Shown here piece after piece: positions 17,342 through 24,117 of a stretch of DNA of 32,303 bases. Numbering within the stretch: position 1 is the first letter of the stretch; each line of letters opens with the position of its first letter. The notes beneath the pieces were generated by a model. The model saw nothing but the letters and a program-made list of their open reading frames with translations. It did no database searches and was not told the DNA's origin. A program made the translations under genes and the position numbers. This DNA is from Sandaracinaceae bacterium. Its GTDB lineage: Bacteria > Myxococcota_A > Polyangia > Polyangiales > Sandaracinaceae. Location of the stretch: the NCBI GenBank assembly GCA_019694315.1, contig JAIBCE010000050.1, positions 1 to 32,303 on the forward strand, given 5' to 3'.

Positions 17342-18141
17342 CAACACACCCACTGCGCCGCACGGCGCTCGAGGAACGAGGCGATGCCCTCGTTCGCGTC
17401 CGGTGTCTGCATGAGCTCCTCCACGTAGAGGCGCTCGAGCCCTGGGAGTCGATCGGAGAGCGCGCGCGACAGCTCACCGCGGACGGCGCGCTCGGCGAAG
17501 CGCAATGACGACGCGCTCCTCGGCAGGATGTGCTGGTGCAAGAAGGCACGCGCGGCGTCGGCGTGACGCGCGGCGACCTCGTGCACGAGGCGCAGGGCCG
17601 CCGCCTCCGACGCGTCGAGCGAGCGCCCCGACACGCAGAGGTCGATCGCCGCCGCGCCGCCGAGCTTCCACGGCAGGATGATCGAGGCCATCGGCGCGAA
17701 GACGGCGAGCTTGATCTCGGGCTGACCGAAGGTGGCCTCGGGAGATGCGAACACCCACGAGCACCACGACGCCAGCTCGAGACCACCGCCGAGGCACGCG
17801 CCGCGCACCACGGCGAGCGTGGGGATCGCGAGCGCGTCGAGCCTGCGGAAGAGGCCGTGGAAGCTCGCGAGCATCGCGGGTGCCTGGTCCTTCTGGTGCT
17901 CGGCGACGCTCGCCCCGAAGCTGAAGTTGGGCCCCGCCCCCTCGAACACGATCGCCCGCAGCTCGGAGCGATCGCCGTGCTCCTCGAGCTGCTGCACGAT
18001 CGCGCGGATCATGCGTGCATCGAGCACGTTGGCCTTGGGCGCATCGAGGGTGAGCCAGAGGACGCGGCCCCCTTCTTCGAGCGCCGCGCTCAGCGGTTCG
18101 CGAGCCGGCGGCGCGGCCGATCCGCTCGTCGCGTGGCTCAT
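17341..18141 (-). CDS. dch: Cyclohexa-1,5-diene-1-carbonyl-CoA hydratase (Dch/BzdW type)
   Basis: 266 residues, a crotonase-fold protein of the expected length. NFSFGASVAEHQKDQ (about 72-86) and VVRGACLGGGLELASW (about 111-126) form the oxyanion hole. FGQPEIKLAVFAPMAS is close to the sequence found in anaerobic dienoyl-CoA hydratases and unlike ordinary enoyl-CoA hydratases. The enzyme adds water to the diene made by benzoyl-CoA reductase, giving 6-hydroxycyclohex-1-ene-1-carbonyl-CoA. The ATG at 18141 overlaps the oah stop (ATGA), and the stop overlaps the bcrC start. Substrate assignment rests on family resemblance plus the operon. Confidence 0.88.
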   Translation of the reverse strand: MSHATSGSAAPPAREPLSAALEEGGRVLWLTLDAPKANVLDARMIRAIVQQLEEHGDRSELRAIVFEGAGPNFSFGASVAEHQKDQAPAMLASFHGLFRRLDALAIPTLAVVRGACLGGGLELASWCSWVFASPEATFGQPEIKLAVFAPMASIILPWKLGGAAAIDLCVSGRSLDASEAAALRLVHEVAARHADAARAFLHQHILPRSASSLRFAERAVRGELSRALSDRLPGLERLYVEELMQTPDANEGIASFLERRAAQWVC

Positions 18142-19247
18142 CGAGAGGCCTCGGGCTTGGCACGACGCGGCTGGATCTCGTCGATGAGCGACTGCGTCCA
18201 CGGCTCGGCGTTGGCGAGGCGCTGCCTCAAGAGCACGAAGTCGACCTCGCGATCGGCCTTGGTGCCCTCGTTGAACGCGCGGAAGCCCGCGTGCGCCTCG
18301 GAGAGCATGTTGAGCGCGAGCCACGCACGGCTCGCTTCCTTGTTGCGGTCCCAGTGCGCGAGCTTGTGTCGGCGGATCGACTCGATCGTCTGCTGCGTGC
18401 AGTTGGGGAAGGTCATGAGGAGCTGCGTCACCATGCGGTCCACCGCCGCATCGAGCGGCGCGAGATCGACGCGGCCACGGCTGAAGATCGCCTTGCCCGC
18501 CGCGAGCTCGTCGCCGACCTTGGGCTCGCCGTAGACGATGCGGCCGTTCTCGAGGAAGCGATCCGTGATGACCATCGGGTTCGGCACCACGCGACCGTCG
18601 ACCTCGAGGACCGGCACGACCTCCGTGATCATCCCGGCGTGCACGGCCTTGTAGGCGCTCCACGGGACACACAGCGTGCAGCTCGCCATCGCGCGCTCCG
18701 CACCGACGAGCACGGGGAGGAAGTCGGTCGCACCGCCGATCGGCGCCGAGCCGTGCTTGGGGCCGGCCTGGCCGAAGTTGGCGAGATCGCTCGCGATGGT
18801 GAAGTCGCAGGCCATCCCGATCTCCTGCCCACCGCCGATGCGCATGCCGTTCACGCGGCAGATCACCGGCTTGTCGCATGTGAGGATGCTCGTGACCATG
18901 TCGTTGAAGAGGCGCATGTACTGCGCGTACTCGCCTGGCCGGCCCGCGTAGTACTCGGCGTACTCCTTGGTGTTGCCGCCGGTGCAGAACGCGCGATCCC
19001 CCGCGCCCGTGAAGACCACCGCGACCACGTCACGCGCGTTGCTCGCGCGCCGCATGCCGAGGATGACGTCCTTCACCATCTCGGTCGTGTACGAGTTGAA
19101 CTGCGCGGGATTGTCGAGGGTGATCCAGGCGGCGTAGAGGCCCTCGGCGAGCGAGCCGTCCGGCTTGCGGGCCGGCTTGAGCTCGTAGCGAACGCAGGGG
19201 CGCTCGGTGGCGTCGCGCGCGGGCGTGAGATCGTGATCGTGGAGCAT
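18138..19247 (-). CDS. oah: 6-oxocyclohex-1-ene-1-carbonyl-CoA hydrolase (Oah/BzdY)
   Basis: 369 residues, longer than a normal crotonase and as expected for Oah. Diagnostic stretches are FNDMVTSILTCDKPVICRVN (114-133), GMRIGGGQEIGMACDFT (134-150), LANFGQAGPKHGSAPIGGAT (155-174) and SRAWLALNMLSEAHAGFRAF. All match what I recall of Thauera/Azoarcus Oah. The enzyme adds water to 6-oxocyclohexenoyl-CoA and cleaves the ring hydrolytically to 3-hydroxypimelyl-CoA, the ring-opening step. I chose ATG 19247 because AGGTGA lies five bases upstream; GTG starts at 19256 and 19280 are in frame but less well placed. The gene begins 59 bp after had and its stop overlaps dch. Confidence 0.92.
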   Translation of the reverse strand: MLHDHDLTPARDATERPCVRYELKPARKPDGSLAEGLYAAWITLDNPAQFNSYTTEMVKDVILGMRRASNARDVVAVVFTGAGDRAFCTGGNTKEYAEYYAGRPGEYAQYMRLFNDMVTSILTCDKPVICRVNGMRIGGGQEIGMACDFTIASDLANFGQAGPKHGSAPIGGATDFLPVLVGAERAMASCTLCVPWSAYKAVHAGMITEVVPVLEVDGRVVPNPMVITDRFLENGRIVYGEPKVGDELAAGKAIFSRGRVDLAPLDAAVDRMVTQLLMTFPNCTQQTIESIRRHKLAHWDRNKEASRAWLALNMLSEAHAGFRAFNEGTKADREVDFVLLRQRLANAEPWTQSLIDEIQPRRAKPEASR

Positions 19248-19306
19248 GTCGGTCACCTGTGGTGGTACCCGCGGATTCACTCCGACGGGGGAGAGCTGGG
19301 AGGCCC

Positions 19307-20398
19307 TCAGCGAGAAACGGGCTCGAGGATCGGGCGCTTCGCGAGGCCACCGTGGTGCAGGGCCTCGAAGGTCTCGTTGATGGAGTCGAGCGGCCTGCGC
19401 TCGACGAGGGGCCGCACCGAGATGCGCCCGTCGAGGATGAGATCGAGCGCGGCGGGATAGTGCTCGGGCAGACAGCCCCAGTTGCCCTGCGCCGTCGCGT
19501 CGAAGGCCATCAGGTTCGAGAGGCGGACCGTGACTTTGTCGAGCGTGTAGCCGACGACCGACAGCGTGGCGCCGAACGTGAGCAGCGTGAACGCGAGGAG
19601 CTGTCCGGCGGGGTGCCCCGACGTCTCGAAGATCTTCCAGCTGTAGGGCGACCAGCCGCGCTCCTTCACGGCGGCCTGCACGCGCTTGCGTACGTCACCC
19701 GCGTCGACGTCCTTCGAGAGGATGGTGAGGGACGCGCCGTACTGCTCGGCGCGCGCGAGCTTGTCGGCGCTCACGTCGATCGCGATCACGTCCGCGCCGA
19801 GGGCCTTGGCGATCTGCACGCCGAAGCCGCCGACGCCGCCGGCGCCCACGAAGATCGCGAGATCGCCCCTGCCCAAGCCCGCGCGCTGGATCGCCTGGAA
19901 CGGCGTCGAGATCGCGTCGGCGAGGACCGACAGCTCCGAGAGCACGAGGCCCGAGCTCGCGAGGCGCGCCTCGTCGACCACGCAGAGCCCGCGGCCCGGT
20001 GCCACCACGTGCGTCGCGAAGCCACCGTCGAGATCGCTGCCGAGGAAGACCTGCTTGCGGCAGATGGAGCCGCGGCCCGCGCGACAGAGCGAGCACTCTC
20101 CGCACGGGATCACGGCGGGGATCACGACGGCCTTGTCGCGCATGCCCTGGTGCGCATCGCCTGCCCACACGACGCGTCCGGCGATCTCGTGGCCCAGCGT
20201 GAGCGGCATGGGCTTGCCCGTGCGGACACCGTCGTAGAGGAAGCCGAGGTCGGTGTGGCAGACACCGCAGCCCGCGACCTCGACGACGACGTCGGTGGGC
20301 GCGAGCTCCTTGGTCTTCACGCGACCTTCTGCGCGCACCATGGGCTTGCCCACTTCCACGGCGCGCCACGATGCGATGTCGAACTCGGTGTCGGTCAT
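19307..20398 (-). CDS. had: 6-hydroxycyclohex-1-ene-1-carbonyl-CoA dehydrogenase (Had/BzdX), zinc alcohol dehydrogenase family
   Basis: 363 residues of the medium-chain zinc alcohol dehydrogenase family. Catalytic zinc motifs are CGVCHTD (44-50) and GHEIAG (69-74). Structural zinc cysteines are 99, 102, 105 and 113. The Rossmann motif GAGGVGGFG is at 185-193. The tail (FETSGHPAGQ, LSVVGYTLDKVTVRLSNLMA) resembles the NAD-dependent dehydrogenase of the anaerobic benzoyl-CoA pathway, which oxidises the Dch product to the 6-oxo compound. It is the first pathway gene of the operon. The ATG at 20398 follows CGAGGGGCTCGC. Just upstream lie a perfect hairpin (20411-20427) and several dyads, so control probably acts here. 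Confidence 0.9.
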   Translation of the reverse strand: MTDTEFDIASWRAVEVGKPMVRAEGRVKTKELAPTDVVVEVAGCGVCHTDLGFLYDGVRTGKPMPLTLGHEIAGRVVWAGDAHQGMRDKAVVIPAVIPCGECSLCRAGRGSICRKQVFLGSDLDGGFATHVVAPGRGLCVVDEARLASSGLVLSELSVLADAISTPFQAIQRAGLGRGDLAIFVGAGGVGGFGVQIAKALGADVIAIDVSADKLARAEQYGASLTILSKDVDAGDVRKRVQAAVKERGWSPYSWKIFETSGHPAGQLLAFTLLTFGATLSVVGYTLDKVTVRLSNLMAFDATAQGNWGCLPEHYPAALDLILDGRISVRPLVERRPLDSINETFEALHHGGLAKRPILEPVSR

Positions 20399-20410
20399 GC
20401 GAGCCCCTCG

Positions 20411-20427
20411 GCCCCCGGTGCGGGGGC
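20411..20427 (-). promoter_or_regulatory. had: Hairpin abutting the had ribosome binding site
   Basis: A perfect 17-base inverted repeat, GCCCCCG-CAC-CGGGGGC in the mRNA sense, ends a few bases before the had Shine-Dalgarno (GAGGGG). The GCCCC arm could alternatively pair with the GGGGC of the ribosome binding site, so two exclusive structures are possible. A role in translational control is inference. Confidence 0.5.
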
Positions 20428-20451
20428 AACCTCCGCCGTCTACACGCGGCA

Positions 20452-20469
20452 CGTCGTGCGGCCACGACG
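20452..20469. promoter_or_regulatory. Inverted repeat in the had promoter region
   Basis: CGTCGTG-CGGC-CACGACG, a 7-4-7 dyad about 55-70 bp upstream of the had start. Possible operator; no regulator gene is visible in the window. Confidence 0.35.
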
Positions 20470-20498
20470 CGTGTGCGCGCACTCTCTGGCTCGGCGCG

Positions 20499-20515
20499 TT
20501 GACGCATTGCGCCAA
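20499..20515. promoter_or_regulatory. 17-bp near-palindrome, possible operator upstream of had
   Basis: TTGACGCATTGCGCCAA reads as TTG-N-CGCA-N-TGCG-N-CAA, with arms matching 7 of 8 positions around a single central base. It lies about 100-120 bp upstream of the had start, immediately beside the first copy of the 36-bp repeat. The size and symmetry fit a dimeric repressor site; this is inference. Confidence 0.4.
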
Positions 20516-20593
20516 TGAGCAAGCTCATCGCGACGTGAGCCGACGCTCGAGCACCCGATGAGCAAGCTCATCGCGTCGTGAGCCGACGCTCGA
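20515..20593. repeat. 36-bp imperfect tandem duplication covering the GNAT gene end
   Basis: Copies at 20515-20550 and 20558-20593 differ at one base and are separated by 7 bp, giving a 43-bp period. The second copy contains the last eight codons and stop of the GNAT gene; the first is a non-coding repeat of the same segment. Each copy begins with the dyad ATGAGC-AA-GCTCAT (20515-20528 and 20558-20571). The paired dyads, about four helical turns apart, lie 117-173 bp upstream of had. Confidence 0.8.
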
Positions 20594-21524
20594 AGGCCAT
20601 GCGCGGCGACGGATCGAAGCCCGCTCGGTAGAGGAAGCCGAGGAGGCCGAACGCGTCGCGCGCGACCTCGGTCTCGAGGCTGTCCACGCGCAGGGCTGCG
20701 AGGTTGTCGACCATCTGACGGAGCAGGGCCGCGCCGTAGCCGTGGAGCGCGAAGCGTGGGCTCACGCCGATCGTGTCGAGCGAGGCCACGCTGCCGAGGC
20801 GACCGAAGTCGCCGAGATCCACGCGCGCCATCGCGAACGCGACCGGAAAGCCGTCGCTCTCGCCGACCAGCGAGACCGCGATCGCGGACTCGTGCAGGGC
20901 CTCGTCGAGCTTGCGATCGAAGTAGTGGGGGCGCGGCGTGCCCGTGTTCTCGGCGTCGATGCGCACGAGCGCATCGCGATCGGTGGCGCGGAGCGCGCGG
21001 ATGACGATCTGCCCGTGCTCGAGATCGTCGTCGTGGCGCTCGTCCATGCGGCCGACGCCGCGGGCGAGCACGTGCCGCTTCGCGAGCGTGAAGCCGGAGG
21101 CGTCGAGGAAGCGCAGCATCGACTGGTTGCGCCAGTCGACCTGCGTGACGATGGCCGAGGCCTGTCGCGCGACGGCGAGCTCCTCGAGGCGACGCAAGAT
21201 GCGGCGCGCGATGCCGGAGCGCTGCGCCGCAGGCTCGACGCCGAGCGCCTCGAGCACGACCACCGTCGCAGGGCGCCCGAATTCGCCGCCTGCGATGCGT
21301 GCGAGCACCCATCCGACCAGCGTGTCGCCGCGGATCGCGGCGAGCTGCAGGTGCTGCCCCGGCACGCGGAGCGCCGACGCGCGACGCCGCTCGAAGTAGG
21401 GTCGTCGCGAGAGGCCAGTGGAGCGCGCATCGAGCGCGACGACCGCGTCGAGATCGTTCTCGTTCAAGGGGCGCAGCGTCACTTCTTCGGGCGCCGCGGG
21501 ACTCGCCGCCGAGCTCTCTCGCAT
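20568..21524 (-). CDS. Tandem GNAT-domain acetyltransferase
   Basis: 318 residues with two GNAT folds in a row. The first (about 15-160) has the acetyl-CoA loop region LEALGVEPAAQRSGIARRIL (91-110) and the C-terminal strand/helix NQSMLRFLDASGFTLAKRH. The second (about 172-315) has LDTIGVSPRFALHGYGAALL (249-268) and ends GLLGFLYRAGFDPSPRMAFE. The pyrophosphate-binding Q/R-x-x-G-x-G/A signature is better kept in the first (QRSGIA) than in the second (ALHGYG). An acetyltransferase (BadL) also accompanies the benzoyl-CoA genes of Rhodopseudomonas palustris, so a link to control of the pathway is plausible but unproven. The ATG at 21524 is preceded by GAGGGAGATCC. It is transcribed toward had, 169 bp away. 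Confidence 0.82.
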   Translation of the reverse strand: MRESSAASPAAPEEVTLRPLNENDLDAVVALDARSTGLSRRPYFERRRASALRVPGQHLQLAAIRGDTLVGWVLARIAGGEFGRPATVVVLEALGVEPAAQRSGIARRILRRLEELAVARQASAIVTQVDWRNQSMLRFLDASGFTLAKRHVLARGVGRMDERHDDDLEHGQIVIRALRATDRDALVRIDAENTGTPRPHYFDRKLDEALHESAIAVSLVGESDGFPVAFAMARVDLGDFGRLGSVASLDTIGVSPRFALHGYGAALLRQMVDNLAALRVDSLETEVARDAFGLLGFLYRAGFDPSPRMAFERRLTTR

Positions 21525-21968
21525 GGATCTCCCTCTCTCACGCCGGCTGGCGCGATGGGGCTGTTGTTCGCGCCTGGGAACGATTTGCGAGCCAACGGGA
21601 GCGGAAACGCACGGTGGATCCGAGAACCGTCGCGCTCGGCCCCGGAGAGTTCTCACGGCATCGGCGCCTCGACACGTGCGTCACGCTCCTGTGACAGAGG
21701 AGGGACCTGCTCGACACGCACCGCTCCTAGATCGAGCGCGCCGTCACCGATGCGTGGCGGAGGAAGCGAGCTGCCCTGCTTCGTGACGACGAGGACGAGC
21801 CCGACCCCGCGCCCGCGATCGCGCGCCGGCCACCACGAGGGTGAGCCGCTGCGCGCGCTCGGAGCGTCGGACGCGGCGAGCCTCGGCACCTCGAAGCACG
21901 GCCTCCTCGCGACTGTCACACGACCGTCACACGGCGCCGGTACACGCCGGCAAGATCGGAGGATCCCG
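21525..21968. other. 444-bp divergent intergenic region, GNAT gene to pstS
   Basis: No ORF here has convincing protein character. It contains the GNAT ribosome binding site at one end, an inverted repeat GTCAC-GCTCCT-GTGAC at 21680-21695, and the Pho box and pstS ribosome binding site at the other end. A minus-strand reading frame running from the pstS gene down to 21653 lacks recognisable motifs and would cross the Pho box. Confidence 0.6.
21913..21930 (+). promoter_or_regulatory. Pho box (PhoB/PhoP-type binding site) upstream of pstS
   Basis: CTGTCAC (21913-21919) and CCGTCAC (21924-21930) are direct repeats exactly 11 bp apart. This is the 7-bp repeat plus 4-bp spacer pattern of the enterobacterial Pho box (CTGTCAT-N4-CTGTCAT). 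It lies 39 bp before the pstS start, so phosphate-starvation activation of pstSCAB is expected. Confidence 0.7.
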
Positions 21969-23036
21969 ATGAGATCGCTGCTCACCCTGACTGTCCTCGC
22001 CACGCTCGCGAGCGTCGGCTTGCTCGCGTGCAGCGGAGGACACGGACGCGAGCCAGATCCCGCCGCCACGACCGAGTCGCCAGGCACGGAGCCGAGCGCG
22101 GCGCAGCCGGCGCGCGGCGGAACGCTGAGCGTGAAGGGCTCCGACACCATGGTGATCCTCGCGCAGCGATGGGCCGAGGGCTTCATGGCCTCGCACGAAG
22201 GCGCGCAGATCCAGGTCTCGGGCGGCGGCTCGGGCACCGGCATCTCGGCGCTGCTCGCGGGCACGGCCGACGTCGCGAACGCGAGCCGCCCCATGAACGA
22301 GCGGGAGCGCACGACGCTCTCGACGGATCGACACGCGGAGGCGCACGAGACGCGCGTCGCGCTCGACGCGCTCGCGATCTACGTGCACCGCGACAACCCC
22401 GTCACGTCGCTCACGATGGAGCAACTGGCGTCGATCTATCGCGGTCAGGTGACCAACTGGTCTGCCGTGGGCGGGCCCGATCGGCCCATCGTCCTCTACA
22501 GCCGCGAGAACAACTCGGGCACCTACGCCTACTTCAAGGAGCACGTGCTCGCGAACGCGGACTTCGCGATCACGGCGCAGACGCTCCCGGGCACCGCTGC
22601 GGTGATCAACGCCGTGTCGCAGGACGTCGGCGGCATCGGCTACGGCGGCATCGGCTACGCGCAGGGCATCCGCACCGTGCCGATCGCCGGCGCCGACGGC
22701 ACACCGATCGAGCCGACCCTCGAGAACGCGACCTCGGGGCGCTACCCACTCTCGCGCTTCCTCTTCATGTACACCGCGGGTGCGCCGAGCGGCCTCGCGG
22801 CCGACTTCCTCTCGTTCGTCACGAGCGAGGACGGACAGCGCCTCGTCGAGCAGGCGGGCTTCTATCCGCTGCCACGCGAAGGCGCGGCGCCCGCGCCCGG
22901 CGCACCTCCGGCCACGGCACCCGCCGCACCGGTCGCGCCTGGTGGGGCCGAGCCTGCTGCGGCCCAGCCTGCTGCGACCGAGCCTGGTGCGACGGCTCCC
23001 ACCGCACCGAGCGAGGCGGCCGCCGCGCCGCAGTGA
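21969..23036 (+). CDS. pstS: PstS, phosphate-binding lipoprotein
   Basis: 355 residues. The signal peptide (MRSLLTLTVLATLASVGLLAC) has lipidated Cys21 followed by an acidic/Pro linker. The binding-protein fold begins SVKGSDTMVILAQRWAEGF, with phosphate-loop-like segments GGGSGTGISALLAGTADVAN, IVLYSRENNSGTYAYFKEHV and QDVGGIGYGGIGYA typical of PstS. About 55 C-terminal residues form an Ala/Pro-rich tail (from GAAPAPGAPPATAP on) that is not part of the normal domain and may be a flexible envelope spacer. The start at 21969 has GGAGG eight bases upstream. It is the first gene of pstSCAB, behind a Pho box. Confidence 0.93.
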   Translation: MRSLLTLTVLATLASVGLLACSGGHGREPDPAATTESPGTEPSAAQPARGGTLSVKGSDTMVILAQRWAEGFMASHEGAQIQVSGGGSGTGISALLAGTADVANASRPMNERERTTLSTDRHAEAHETRVALDALAIYVHRDNPVTSLTMEQLASIYRGQVTNWSAVGGPDRPIVLYSRENNSGTYAYFKEHVLANADFAITAQTLPGTAAVINAVSQDVGGIGYGGIGYAQGIRTVPIAGADGTPIEPTLENATSGRYPLSRFLFMYTAGAPSGLAADFLSFVTSEDGQRLVEQAGFYPLPREGAAPAPGAPPATAPAAPVAPGGAEPAAAQPAATEPGATAPTAPSEAAAAPQ

Positions 23037-23061
23037 CTTCCCCGACGAGGCGATCGACGCG

Positions 23062-24117
23062 ATGAGCACGACGAACGAGAGCGCACCGCGACTGCACGTG
23101 GTGGTGGCCGACAAGCGGGTCGCCTCGCACGCGCCGGCGAGCCGGTCGACGCGACCGCCGCTCGGACAAGGGCTGCGCACGCCGCTCTCGCATCGCGTCG
23201 GAGAATTCGTGATCCACGCGATGGCGCTCGCCGCGGTGCTCGCGATCGCGCTCATCTTCCTCTTCATCGCCAAGGAAGCCCTGCCGATCCTGTTCGACAC
23301 GGCCGCGCAGGACGAGATCGGCGGGCTCTCCGCGCTGGTCGTGCCGCGCCAGTGGCCGGGCTACGACGTCGCGCAGTACGTGTGGCAGCCGGTGGGAGAG
23401 ATCCCGAAGCTCAACGTGGTGCCGCTCTTCGTCGGCACGCTGAAGGTCACGCTGCTCTCGATGCTCTTCGCGGTCCCGCTCGCGGTCGGCGCGGCGGTCT
23501 ACGTGTCGCAGTACGCGAGCAAGCGGAGCCGAGAGCTGCTCAAGCCCGCGATCGAGCTGCTCGCGTCGATCCCTTCGGTGGTGCTCGGCTTCTTCGCGCT
23601 CATGATCCTCGCGACGTTCGTGCAGGGCCTCCTCGGCACCACGTACCGGCTCAACGTGATCGTCGCGAGCCTCGGCCTCACGCTCGCGATCGCGCCGCTC
23701 GTGTTCACGATCAGCGAGGATGCGCTGAGCTCGGTGCCCAAGGATCTCGTGCACGCGGCCCTCGCGCTCGGCGCCCGCAAGCACCAGGTGGTGCTCCGCG
23801 TGGTGCTGCCGGCGGCGCTGCCAGGCATCGCGGCGGCCGTGATCCTCGGGTTGGGCCGGGCGATCGGCGAGACCCTCGTGGTGCTCATGGCCTCGGGCAA
23901 CGCCGCCGTCGTCGAGCTCTTCGATCCCACGACCAGCGCGCGCACGGTCACCGCGACCATCGCCGCCGAGCTCGGTGAGGTGACCCAGGGCGACCCGCAC
24001 TGGAGGGTGCTCTTCCTCCTCGGCACGCTGCTCTTCGTCGTGACGTTCGTGCTCAACCGCGCCGGCGCGCTCGTCATCGATCGGCTCCACAAGCGCCTCA
24101 GCGGAGGCGCGGCCTGA
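23062..24117 (+). CDS. pstC: PstC, phosphate ABC transporter permease
   Basis: 351 residues. A charged cytoplasmic leader of about 48 residues precedes the first membrane helix (VIHAMALAAVLAIALIFLFI). A periplasmic loop and five further hydrophobic segments follow. The cytoplasmic coupling loop with the EAA-like motif reads DLVHAALALGARKHQVVLRV, with PAALPGIAAAVILGLGRAIGETLVV after it, as in PstC. It pairs with PstA to form the channel for phosphate energised by PstB. The gene starts 25 bp after pstS, and its stop overlaps pstA by one base (TGATG). Confidence 0.94.
   Translation: MSTTNESAPRLHVVVADKRVASHAPASRSTRPPLGQGLRTPLSHRVGEFVIHAMALAAVLAIALIFLFIAKEALPILFDTAAQDEIGGLSALVVPRQWPGYDVAQYVWQPVGEIPKLNVVPLFVGTLKVTLLSMLFAVPLAVGAAVYVSQYASKRSRELLKPAIELLASIPSVVLGFFALMILATFVQGLLGTTYRLNVIVASLGLTLAIAPLVFTISEDALSSVPKDLVHAALALGARKHQVVLRVVLPAALPGIAAAVILGLGRAIGETLVVLMASGNAAVVELFDPTTSARTVTATIAAELGEVTQGDPHWRVLFLLGTLLFVVTFVLNRAGALVIDRLHKRLSGGAA

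Noticed and set aside
21653..22312. 219-codon minus-strand frame from pstS into the intergenic region
   Set aside because: The first half is antisense to pstS, and the rest has no motif, no good start and crosses the Pho box. Not called as a gene.
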